64,000 nt of DNA from assembly GCA_002633005.1 (NCBI GenBank), contig NMRA01000129.1, positions 565,108 through 629,107 of the forward strand, given 5' to 3'. Shown one piece after another: positions 36,301-48,300 of the stretch. Within the stretch, counting starts at the first letter, position 1; each line of letters opens with the position of its first letter. This DNA is from Phoronis australis (lineage: Eukaryota; Phoronida; Phoronidae). The notes under the pieces were generated by a model, which did no database searches, was not told the origin of the DNA, and saw only the letters and a list, made by a program, of their open reading frames with translations. The position numbers were made by a program, and so were the translations under genes.

Positions 36301-39300
36301 CAGAGTGTAGGAAAATACGTAGATTCATTACCTGATATTTGTATGAGGAATCAGTTGCACATTCTCACTTTTTGGTCTTGATTGAAGACTGCAAGAGTTT
36401 ATGCAATAAAGTAAATGGGTTTCCATGGAGATGCAAGTGATTGTCTGATCTGGTACAACTTTACTACACTGAATTCAACTACAGTTTGTTGTGGGGTTTC
36501 ATCAGCGTTTATAGTGGTTTCTAGCTGCATTCAAATGATGGACTCATGTGACTCCCTCGGCTTAGACCTGCTCTGTTGGTAGTTCATAGTTTCCTAATGC
36601 TGAGTCTATGTTTGAACATTCCAGCATAGTCAGCACTATCACACTAGAGGATAAAGTTTGACTCTAGGCCCAGTTGTCAACTTGTACTTGTAGGGTTCAA
36701 TTCTGGGCAATTCCATTTGTGACGGATGTACAATCAGAGAACATTTTCATCAATTGTGAAAAAAATAATCACCCTAGGAAAATGATAAATACATCAATTG
36801 ATAGGTCTCACTGATAGCTTTCAAAGCATGTATCAACTTTTCCCCTATCTTTTAATCTGACTGAGAAAATTGTCTTTAAAGGGGGTGTGACGGATGTATG
36901 CAGAGAAATTGATTTTTTTCAATATTTAATGTCAATTTTCTGTGAGTTGCATTAAGGTACTATTTTGTGTTTTACATGATGATTTAGTGGAGTGTTTGCA
37001 AAGTACAACACACTAATTGTTTGATGATATCTGCTAAGACATTTTTGTCAGGCTGCTCGATATAAGTTGAGTTACTGTGACGGACGTACATATTTCGAAA
37101 CATACTTGTTCCATTCTCAAGTGAAGATAAAATGACGCAGTAATGCCACCACAGAGTATAAGCTGATGACACACACAGTGAGACACGGCGGGTGTGAAAT
37201 ACTGCAAAGAATGACTAATGAAGGGGGGTAACAGAAAAGTCACGCAAACAAGTGTAACGTGCGGCACGACCCTGTTTGCTGCTCATTCAAAACAGGCTTC
37301 TCAAAAGCAATTAAAAGGGACTCTAATACTTTCAAACGCAGCACATCTTGCTCCACGTAACAAATTGACATGTTTTCCACAATTTCTTGACGGGTGATTT
37401 TACGTGCGTGGCATTGCAGAAAATGATCTTGAATGGCGCCATTTTGAAGATACATGACTTTCCTGTTACCCCCCTTCATTAGTCATTCTTTGCAGTATTT
37501 CACACCCGCCGTGCCTCACTGTGTGTGTGTCGTCATCTTATACTCTGTGGTGGCATTACTGCGTCATTTTATCTTCACTTGAGAATGAAACAAGTATATT
37601 TCGAAATATCGTGTGTCTTTTAATTATGTCGCTAGGTCAGTTACTGTATCTACAGTTGAGAGTAGAGTTTTGTTCCGAAAGTACGAATGCAACGGAATAA
37701 AGACTGTGAACAATGAAAAGTGTCGTGCATTTAACAAATTCCGTATAACCGAAAACTTGCTCCCAAAGTACAGTCAAATATTGGACTGTGTATGTAATAA
37801 AATGTTTGAGAGTTTCAACTGAATTTAGTTTTGTATAAACAGTTGTTTTCTGGGGAAAAGTGCTGCTTTTGGAAAGGCTGCCAACAACACCTATGGTTTG
37901 TTTACATGGAACCTGTCAAATCAACTCTTCCACCAAAGTTTTCCTATTATGCAAAGCCCCATTGTTTGATGAATGCTGGTAAAAGGACATTTTCCTAATC
38001 ATGATACATTCAAAAATAGTTTTGCTGAAAAACGCGGCCACGTGACCACACGAATTCCGTAGTGTTATGAATAACGTGAATAGATTTGCCTCGACAAGTT
38101 TCAGAAAATATTTTTTTGTATACAACAACTGCTAGATACCTGGTCATTTCAAAAAGAAGACATTTTAATTGGGGGTGTACCTGACCTTAATAAGTATTTA
38201 ATCATTTGTTCAATACTTTATTCAGCCAGTTTGATTCATTTCAGAGGACCATGGATTAAACTTGTCCAATGGTTTCAACCGCAAATTGGACCAACAATAC
38301 CTGAAGGCGCTGGAGGGGTTCTTAATGGTGATTTCCAGCGATGGTGACATCACTTATCTATCAGAAAACGTGTCCAAGTACCTTGGTCTGGCCCAGGTGA
38401 GTACATGGTGTGAAGACTGAATGAGTTTTAATGAGTGTGAGCTAGAAGTGTGGATAGTTCAAAAACTGTGATATCCCACCAAATGTGGACAACAATATTA
38501 ACAAAATTCACTGTGGATAGTTCAAAAACTGTGATATCCCACCAAATGTGGACAACAATATTAACAAAGTTCACTGTTTTTCATTTTTCGAAGACTCCCA
38601 ACGTTTTGGGTCCACAATTTTTCAGAACATTGTTTGGTGTTAACTTTGATATAGAAATTTAAAGTATTTGTTAAGGGCTGCTTGAAGGATGGACTCCGAA
38701 GACAGAATGCCTATTTTGACTATGAAATATGTGTATTCTGGGTTATCTTTAGAGCCTGGTTTTTATTGTGCTCTTGCTGTTAATTAAATGCAATTACTAT
38801 CAGCCCATCCCATCACATGCCTCATTTAATTCTGAAACAAAAACTGAGGTGGTGCTGGCTTGAACCGAAGTTCATGACATGAGTCGAAAAGCTTGAATGA
38901 AATTTGTTAGCAGAGAAGAAAACACGCTTTGGCTGACTTCATATTGCATATCATAATTAATTTAAGTTGAAAGCCAAACATAATGAATGAGCGCTATACT
39001 GTGAAATGGCTATTGGATTGAGCATTTGGGAAATGATAAACAAGTTTTGCAAGGTGAGTGTTTCTGTGTCCTGAGCTATTGAGGGAAGACATGTGCTCAG
39101 GGCACCTCTCCAGGATACACATACTTTAGGACATGCTCGTGTGCACTTTGAATTTGATTTTTCAAACTTATGGTCGGTATTGGAAAGTAAGTTTCATTTT
39201 TTGGGAAAGTTGAAAAAAGGAGCTTCAAAAGTAAATACGTTGGTTCAAGATATTTACCAAAAACATTTGTTTGGTTAGGTTGCCCTCTTCTGGATTGTTT

Positions 39301-42300
39301 TTTTGCACTATTACGACTGAATGAATTGCCAACCTTTCAACTATAGGGCAGACCTTGACATTATTATCTGTCTGTCGGACTTTGACATCTGGATACTGTT
39401 AATACACAGTGTTGTTCAATAACTAATGGTTGCGAAACATCATCATCATCAACATCATTATCTTCAGTATCACCCATTGCCAGGGGGGGGGGGCCTGTTT
39501 CTGTTTATCAGGCTTGGTTGGCTACAGCTACCTTCATTTTTAACTGTTCAACAGCACTCCTAATACCCTATCTTGATTAGTCTGACAAGCAACTACCCCA
39601 TCTGTTAAGGTATACCTTCCCTGCTGCCGTGACTTAATTAAAAGTGCCCATTTGATGAAGGCCCACTTAGGGTGGATTTTAGTTCCCGTGCTGCTTGTAC
39701 TGTGCTGTTGACCAGTGCATTTTCTAATGCAATCAGAGTAGCATCGAAAGTTTGTGTCGTCTTAGGCGAAAAAGAGGACGAACTTAATTCCTTCTCTGGA
39801 GATCCAGGAGAATTTTTCAATTATCATTGTTTTTAAAACTTGACATTCGTAGTTTTCTCATGAAGCGAATATCCTCGAATATTCGTGGGCTGTGCCTTTG
39901 CACTATTAGTGCATAAAAAATAAAAAGGCACAAGTACATTGTAGCGGTGCGCTTCTCAGGCGCATCTTTTGAAATGCAACATTCTTCCAAAAATGCAAGA
40001 TTCTAGTCAACTTACTGCCAGTGTGTTCTTATTCCACCTCAGCTAAACAGTCTGTTTGATGTCTTTTGTCAGATTGCCTTTTTGTATGGAATTTTTAAAT
40101 GAAAATACAACTTTTGTATGACTTTGTTCATCTTTGGATTTTTCTCGGGGGTTTCTGTTTCATATGTTACCACTTTAATTACACTAAGTCTGCTGTGCTC
40201 AACTTTTTTAAAAAAGGCACACTTTTTACCATCAGGTGTGCCCAGAGGGCACAGGTTCAAACCTGAAAAGGAATATCCCTGTAGCCTCCCAACTTCCCAA
40301 CTCGTTTGGGTAAATGCCCACTCTTGAGTTAAATGATGTTGTTTTGAGCACCCCATGCTTGGTTAACGCCCATTGCCTGATTGTTTGTTTTTCTCAATTT
40401 ATACACATAGTTTATGGTCTAGGTCCTTCGGTTCAGAGTTTGGTCACCGGGTATGGAGCATTTTGGGCGCATATGTTGAGATCATGAACACAGGTTTTTT
40501 ATTCTCTTGTTCAGGACTGTTATTTAGAGGATTGGAGCTGGAATTCAGAGGTTTGGCTGTAGAGCTGTTAACACACCCTGATGTTACATTTCTCTTTGTT
40601 GTTATTTGACATTTACGGTTTCAAACGGTGCTACATTACCATTCCGGTTCCTACTAATTAGATTATTTTTATTATTACTTTTACGAGCACTGTCCTCTGT
40701 CCCTGTCAGGTTGACCTAGTTGGACAGAATGTTTTTGAGTACACACACCCGTGTGATCATGATGAGATCCGTGAGATGGTGACGGCCAAGCGCACATCAC
40801 ATCGGCAGGAGCGGACAGAACGGACGTTCTTCACACGACTCAAGTGTACACTTACCACCAAGGGGCGCAATGTCAACTTAAAGTCTGCCACATACAAGGT
40901 ATGTCGGAGCCTCTTCAGATTAGGTCAGGCGGCTCTCTTTAGAAGGAAATTTAAACATAGCTCTAATTTAGTGTCATGTTTTCACATTGTAATCTTCTCA
41001 TCTTTTAGGCTTATTCACAGATTTCACACTTTCTGAGCATGTCTATATCTTTACAACGGAAGAATCTAAATTACTCTTTAACTATATGTCTTTGCATTTA
41101 GAGCAGGTAATTTTTCAGTCAGCTATATTTAAACACAGCTGCGAGCTTTTTAGAAAATGGTGCTGTATTTCTAAGTGTGGCTTAGCACTTTCTGTCATGG
41201 TCTGAGCTCTGTTAGTAGCATATAGGTGAATTAAATTTCTGTTTTTCAGGTGTTACATTGTACAGGACATATAGTTCACCAAGAAGTGAAACCTAACGTT
41301 GGTGACTCGGACGCAGCCAATTCATTTCTTGTGATGATCGCTGAACCAATACCCCACCCGTCCAACATTGAGGTGCCCCTGGGGCCCTCTACGTTCCTTA
41401 GTAAACATTCGCTGGACATGAAGTTCCTCTACTGCGATGACAGGTAGGCATATTGTTGTTGGTAGTAATTTCTTAAAGTTTCATTCCATACCTGTCTCGC
41501 AGCTAGTATGGCTAATATGTTTGTACACACCTGTACCTGAATTGTGATGACAGATAGGCAGTGTTACTTTTAGGCTTGATGAAAATAATTCAGCAAAGCA
41601 GTATTCCATTTGCTTGCCCTGGGCTTGCAACTGGTATCAGCATTACATTTCGGCTTGTGTTTTTCTTTGGTTTGATTTTACATTTGTTTTAGGAATTAAT
41701 TCTAGTTCTGAAATAAAGTAAATTTTCCTACAATGTCTGAGGTGAAGCACAGAGCAACTCAACTCTACACATTTGCCTGTTAACATCCATGTAAAAGCAA
41801 CAGAGACGTGCATTTTGTAGATGCAAGAATCTCTCCAATAAGCAAGAGCTCGAAATTTTTGCCAGATATCGCCAAGCAAAGCACGTGATCATGCTGGTTT
41901 CAGTATGGACTTAATTATTGATGAGCTATTGTGTGAGATGCAGTGTGTGCCTGTCAAGTTGTCTCAGGAGCAACCCTACCAACGCAATCAAGTATTTGCT
42001 ATCTTTGTTGCACACGCATACTCTTCCAGGAATAGACTGACCCACTTCCAGTCCAAACCAATTTAGCTTGAGGTCACTGAAGTGCCTCTCGAGTTGGTCA
42101 TCTGCATTTACACAGATATCATCTGCATTTTCTCTGATATCACCTTCATTTACACTCTGAGTCAACTCTTTAAATATCTTGGGAGACCGTTGGCCACCTG
42201 GTTGGTTTTGTGCAGCATGTGCGTTTTGCGAATGCATAATATTGACTAAACAAGAAAGGTGATTTAACCAAATCATGTTAGGGTAACAACTACTTTGCAG

Positions 42301-45300
42301 TGCCCCAGTTTTTTCAGTTTTTACGTGCTGCCTTATGTGACTTAATGCATTATTAGTCTTTGAGTGTATGGCTTGTGATGGAATTCAAAGTAACTGTTTT
42401 TTTACCGGAACTCAAAGTTATTATCCTGTTATCAGCATTTGTTTTGTCTAGTTGGCATTTGCTAGCTCTTGCTGTAATCTGTGTTGTTTAGTGCCATGCC
42501 TGTCTCACCCTGCCACTGTTAACTAGCATTGACAACCATCTTGGACAGCTGACTAGATTTGGCACTATACATCAACATTGTTTTGTTAAACACTTTTGTG
42601 GGGTGTGTATTGTTTCAAAATTGTAATATGTCACAACACGCATTTTTACATGTTCTTTGTCAATTTTTTCTGTTAGTCAGGACCCAGTTGCATAAATCTT
42701 ATATGATGTATAGCAACAACGGCATCGCATCATCATGGCTCAAGGAACTGACAAATTGATTTTACTGCCTTACTTTCAAAGTAAGGCTAAATCAGTGCCA
42801 GAAGCATAGCTCACAACAACACTCTACGTGCACACAGTAAATCCCAAATAGTGAGAGTTTTACTGACGATGTCCAAATTTATGTGGAGCTACCATTCAAC
42901 ACGATTCAATGTGACTCATCATGTCTTTCCAAAACACAAGAGATTTCCCGCAATAGGACACATTGAAATGATGAGGTATTGGGAGACTGTGCCAGTTGAC
43001 CAAGATAGGCTTCACCTTTGGGTTTAGTGTTGTGAAGACTTAATTCTGATAAACTAGGTTCTGATTTGGCAAGTACCAGCTTGCAAAATGGGACCTCAGA
43101 TTGCCACTGCAGTTGGAAACTGGCCAAATGCAACTTCACATTTTAGTTTTTCAACTCGCCAAACGTATCCTCAAGTTCCAAGATTTTCCACTGGTTGCCA
43201 TGTTTTCTGAGAAAATAGTCGCCAGTTTTGAACTTTTCTCACTTGTTTAAGGATATCTTAAACCTTATTCACAAAAATTGGCCATTTTTTAAAATGTTTC
43301 AAATATGTCTTGCAAAATACCTTATCTTCATTCTCAGGGAACTTCTAATACCAAGTATGTACCGTGTAGTAAGAAAAAAGATTTAGCAGAACCACCTTGG
43401 AAACATGGAAATTTGTTTACTAATTATCCAAAGTCAAAGGTTATGGGGCTTTCTCCCGCCAGGCACATAGCAGCTCCGTATGTACCCTCAGTCTTTTCAT
43501 TCACCAAGTGGCCATAATACTGTGCCAACAATGTGTACTTATGATAGAAAGTTGGCGGGGAAATGGAAGACCAACTGTAGCTTTGATGTTGAGGAAGTGT
43601 CTGCATTCATACAACCTTTGAGAATGATCTTGAAGTGTCTGCATTCATACAACCTTTGAGAATGATCTTGACGTGTCTGCATTCATACAACCTTTGAGAA
43701 TGATCTTGAAGTGTCTGCATTCATACAACCTTTGAGAATGATCTTGAAGTGTCTGCATTCATACAACCTTTGAGAATGATCTTGAAGTGTCTGCATTCAT
43801 ACAACCTTTGAGAATGAATGCTGCGAGTTGTCTCATGCCTCGATCTTTGACTTTGTGTTCGTGAACACATCATGTTGTAAAAAGAGATAAATCTTCACCC
43901 AAATTCTTTAATTCGGGTAATTTGACATTTTGCTGTTTGGTTCTCATGCCCACGATGTGCTTTAACCACCAACTCTATTTCTGTTGTCCATTTCATACTT
44001 GAGTGTAGTGTGTCTGCATTGAACTGTTGACTTACTTTAAAGTGGACCACAATGCACCAGCTTGACCCACTTAATACGTTAGTTCCGCTCGTGACCTAGT
44101 TGGACTCATTGCATTGGAAATCGACTTGGCTAATTCAACATTTTTGTGGTAATGAAGTTACTTACGCACTGCAAATTCAGATGACATTGCGCATGAATGT
44201 TGAAATAATGAACGCGGCTAAGGGGTGTATATATAGATTATTACATGGCGAAGTCGTTATCCCCCGTTATCTAGAGCACGAGTGGATTTTGGAGAATTAT
44301 CGCCCGAGGGGCGTAAGCCCCGAGGGTGATAATTCTCCAAAATCCACGAGGGCTCTAGATAAGGGGGATAACGGCTGAGAACATGTAATAATCTATTTAT
44401 ACCACATACTAAACGAGAAACATTGCAATGAATCGATTTACCTTTTCTGACTCTCCACGGCTTTGTAACTACTTTCTATGTCAGAGGCCCGGGGTCGGAG
44501 GTCGTGACCTTTTAAGAAAAGCCCGGCTATTTTTGTCAAATAATGCTTTTACTCAAAACCAATTGAAAACTTAAATATTATAGAAATAAATTGAATTTAT
44601 AAATTAAGGTTTACCAACTATTATAGCTTAAAACACGTTTTTTTCACGCTAAGCTTCGACCGGGAAATTATCGTCTGCTAAAGTAGGTTACCACTGGTAA
44701 CTGAATATAATTCTCAAGTCAAAGATCCTGACGACACGATACCCGCATTCAAACTAGAGATCGGTGATTTACAAGTAAGAAGACATGAGAGAAAAATTTC
44801 ACGGAATTAAGATATCATTTTTATGGAAATTATGTGTCTTATTTTCCGTAACGTATAAGCACAGTACAATGCGGTTTGTTGAACGTGCGATTATTGCGCG
44901 TGCTCATTTAAGTATTCTATTTTCACTCTTGATGACGTCAGTCGCTGCGTGGTGTAGTGGTTAAAGTCGGCGATCAGCAATACCAAGGTCCCGGGTTCGA
45001 CTCCGTCCTCGGATTCCCGCCAAATCGTTATCTCACTAGTGAGATAACTTTATGGGTTATTACACGGTTTTATCTGCCGTTTGACGCTAATATTGTGGTA
45101 TAAAGGTTATTATTGACCAAAAACAAGTTTTCACCAAATACTTAAGGTAACTGTGAATTTTGTTTAGGAGGTTGTATTTATGTGCAGATATCTTATATAT
45201 TTTCTGAAAGGTGCATAAATTTCTTAACTAAATTTATTGTTCTTATTTACTTGTCTTTATTTTTTCGTGAGATATGTTTTCAATATTTTTTTTACTTTGA

Positions 45301-48300
45301 ACAGAGATTTAAAAAATGTTGCTCCTCCAATCATATTGGTCTTTTGTCAACATGTTGAAACAGTGTTTTCGAGGGAACCATGTCTCAGATTTTTGAAATA
45401 GGTCTTTTAGAGGATTTTGAGGACCTATTTCAAAAATCTTGAGACATGGTTCCCTCAAAAATGTCGTTATCAACATGTTGACTAAAGACCAATGTGATTG
45501 GAGGAACAATATTTTTAAAATCTGTTCAAAGTTAAAAAAATTATTTACTAAAAATGCATATCACGTGAAAAATAAAGGCAATTAAATACGAACAATAAAT
45601 TTTATTAGGAAATGTATTCAGCTTTCAGAAAATAAATACGTTGTAAGGAATAGAGCAAACGGAATTTAAGATATTTGATCATAAATACAACCTGGTAAAC
45701 AAGGTTCACAGTTACCTTAACCGAAGACCTTAAGAGTTTCGTCTCGACTTAATTGGTTTTTCTCGTCTTCGGCAAATCGACTTAATTTGAACGTATGAAC
45801 ACAAGTTCTCGAAAATGGCGTGGTGGATTTCGCTGAAACGTCCCAAACTAAATATTTATTCATCAATCTCAAAAGCGCTGTTAGGATTTTTGATATAATG
45901 GCCTAGTTTTTGCGTAATGTCAAATACAGCTGTTATTTTTTTTACAAAAATACTTTACGTTTTGTGAGATGATTTGTCATAGAAACCAACCAAAAAGACA
46001 AATTGAAAATTTTTAAGTGAAGTGCATTTTTTTGGTAACTGGTGAAGTTTTTGTTTAAAAAGGTTTCATTAAAATCGCTCGCGGGTTTACTTTGCTACGA
46101 ATGTACCTTTCGTAAAAATTAAATTTTGACTTAAAAAAGGTGTTAACGTAATAATAATTCATAAATATAAAACATATTTTTATATTCCCTGATCTTTTTT
46201 CTTTCAGAAAATATATACTTTTACTAATTGACAAAGCCTAGTTTTTTGATAGGAGTTAGAATGGAGGCCACTAAATAAGGTTTGAGATAACTTTAAGCAT
46301 TTTAGTGGAAGTTTTGTTTCTTTGTGAAAAAAGGTTGCAAAAGTCATGTGGCATCAAATACAGAATAATATAAATTTCTGTCCATCAGGACGAATCTTGT
46401 TACTACTAGCCAAGCATAGCTTCAGACATTTCGTAATGTCTCATGAAATTTGAATTTCCTGCCTTAGTGAAAAAATATTCCCATCTAATTTTTGTATGAT
46501 AGCTCTAGAACCCAACTGTTGAATCAGTCTAATTCTTATTCAAACTTTTCAGTTTGCAAGGAAAACTTTTCAATCCAAGTCAACTCCTAATATATGAAAA
46601 GTAGGCTATTTTTTACTATTAGAGCATGTTGTGATACTTCTATGCCTTAGATTTTAATAATTATTAAATTTCACCAGCAGTAGTTGATTTTCTGCAAGAT
46701 CAATCAATCTGAGTTATTTATGCTTTTTTAACTGTGGAAGGAGAGTGTCCCTCTGTGTCTGTGCTTACATGGATCTGTTTTGCACTGTGTGACAGACAAA
46801 TATGATTGTATCTCGTGTTGTGCCTGCCCTGTGTTGTCCTTGACCTCTATTGACGTCATCGGTGTTGTTTTGAAACTGGCTGGTTTATAAAAACCACCAG
46901 GTTAAGAATTGTTGGTTAATGAAGACCAGTATGTTTGTGCAAGCTTGCTCGCACTGTTTTACAGAATGCAAAAATGTGTGTAGCCGTTTTTTTAGAAAAA
47001 TCGACGGAGTGCATCCGTGACTGTTAGCGCTGTCTGAGTTTGTCTTAGAGCAGTTATGTTGAGCCTATGCATTTAAGCATTCAGTCAAAGTTTTGATTTA
47101 TGCCATTGATTTCTGCACAAGTGATCTCTTATTGTTCCTTACTGAGATGAATGATTTCCTGGCTAAGGAATAACTGACAGATCGTTATTTCTTTGGAAAT
47201 TTTATGAGTTCGGTCTGAAGAAATGGCTAACTCTTAGTTCTTGCTAAACCAAGTGCAGAGCGTGGGACAAGATCAGTTTTATAATGGACTAAGTCAAAAC
47301 TTATTTTTTATTGAAAGCCTGGCCAGGGTTAAATGGTGCTTTAAGCCTAACGTTTTATTTAACAAAATTGGCTGTTCCTATAAAAATATTAAGAGGTTTA
47401 CAAAGGAAACCGGATGGGGAAGTCTGCTGTTGTTTTAGTTAAAAATAGTTGACCGGGTTTTATCATCAGTCGGGAGACATGCAGACATTCAGGTCTTGGT
47501 CTCGACACTTGCGTCATATAGCTACCCTGTCTTCTGCTGTAGAAAGCGTGACAAATTCAGTTTGGACATTGACACTCAATGTACTTGACAGGATGTTTGA
47601 AACAGCAATGGCCCCAGTCCTTTTTCAAATTGAAAGATTGCGTGTTTTGGACTAACACTTGAATTGGAAGGCTTTATAAATAACAGCAAATTACGGTTTA
47701 CTGTATTGGATGTTCTTACCAGTGTTAGCCAACAAATTACGATTAGACTGAGAAGTAAACAGTGGGAAGTTAATAACCCGTTTTTGCTGACATGTGGCAA
47801 ATATACGATTAAATTTAGGTTAGAGTGTTGTAATTTATCTTGGGCTTTGTTATGTAAGTTTAATAATGTTGTATTTTTTAAATTTATGTTTCTTATACAT
47901 ATATATTATGCATATGATTGACTTGAATTGTTCTAACAGCTTGTGACTGGCACACTAGTGAACATTAGTCAGGCCCAAGGTTTTTCTGGATTGGTTTGTT
48001 CTGGAAAGTGTACTTTAAAAAGTGATGAGATATGCTTGGACAACTTTCTGTTTATAAAAGTGCTGACTTTTAGAACAAATAAAATACCTCTCTTAGTTTT
48101 TTAGTCCCTGTTGTGAATTTTCTCATAAAATGTAACAAAAACTTTGCGGCTGCTTTGTCTATTTATAAGAAATGAAAAATCTGTTGTTTTCAGTGATTTT
48201 CAGACCATGCGTAAAAAATGTCAGATATCTTGTGATTTTACTTCTGTGACAAATTGGAACATCTTCATGGCTCACGATTTCTTACTTTGTCTTGTGGTGT

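Larger units (their letters stand above)
33323..38244. other. HIF intron after the bHLH exon
   Basis: A 4.9-kb intron. It carries diverged dispersed-repeat units at 33590-33760 and 34385-34555, a short (CT)n/GAGA run at ~35022-35040, a duplicated block (35868-36022 and 36331-36478), and a large inverted repeat at 37088-37610. No exon was seen. Confidence 0.6.
43247..46296 (+). mobile_element. TTAA-type DNA transposon family 1, copy B, carrying nested insertions
   Basis: The left end TTAAGGATATCTTAAACC and the reverse complement of the right end TTAAAGTTATCTCAAACC form ~18-20-bp terminal inverted repeats bounded by TTAA, as in piggyBac- and Kolobok-type elements. Removing the nested pieces (44233-45104 and 45142-45720) leaves ~1.6 kb colinear with copy A at 19.8-24.1 kb. 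No transposase frame is visible. It sits in the HIF intron between 41443 and 48311. Confidence 0.78.

Noticed and set aside
44941-45013. Functional tRNA gene
   Set aside because: Pol III boxes are present but the T-arm and acceptor stems do not pair, and it lies inside a transposable element.
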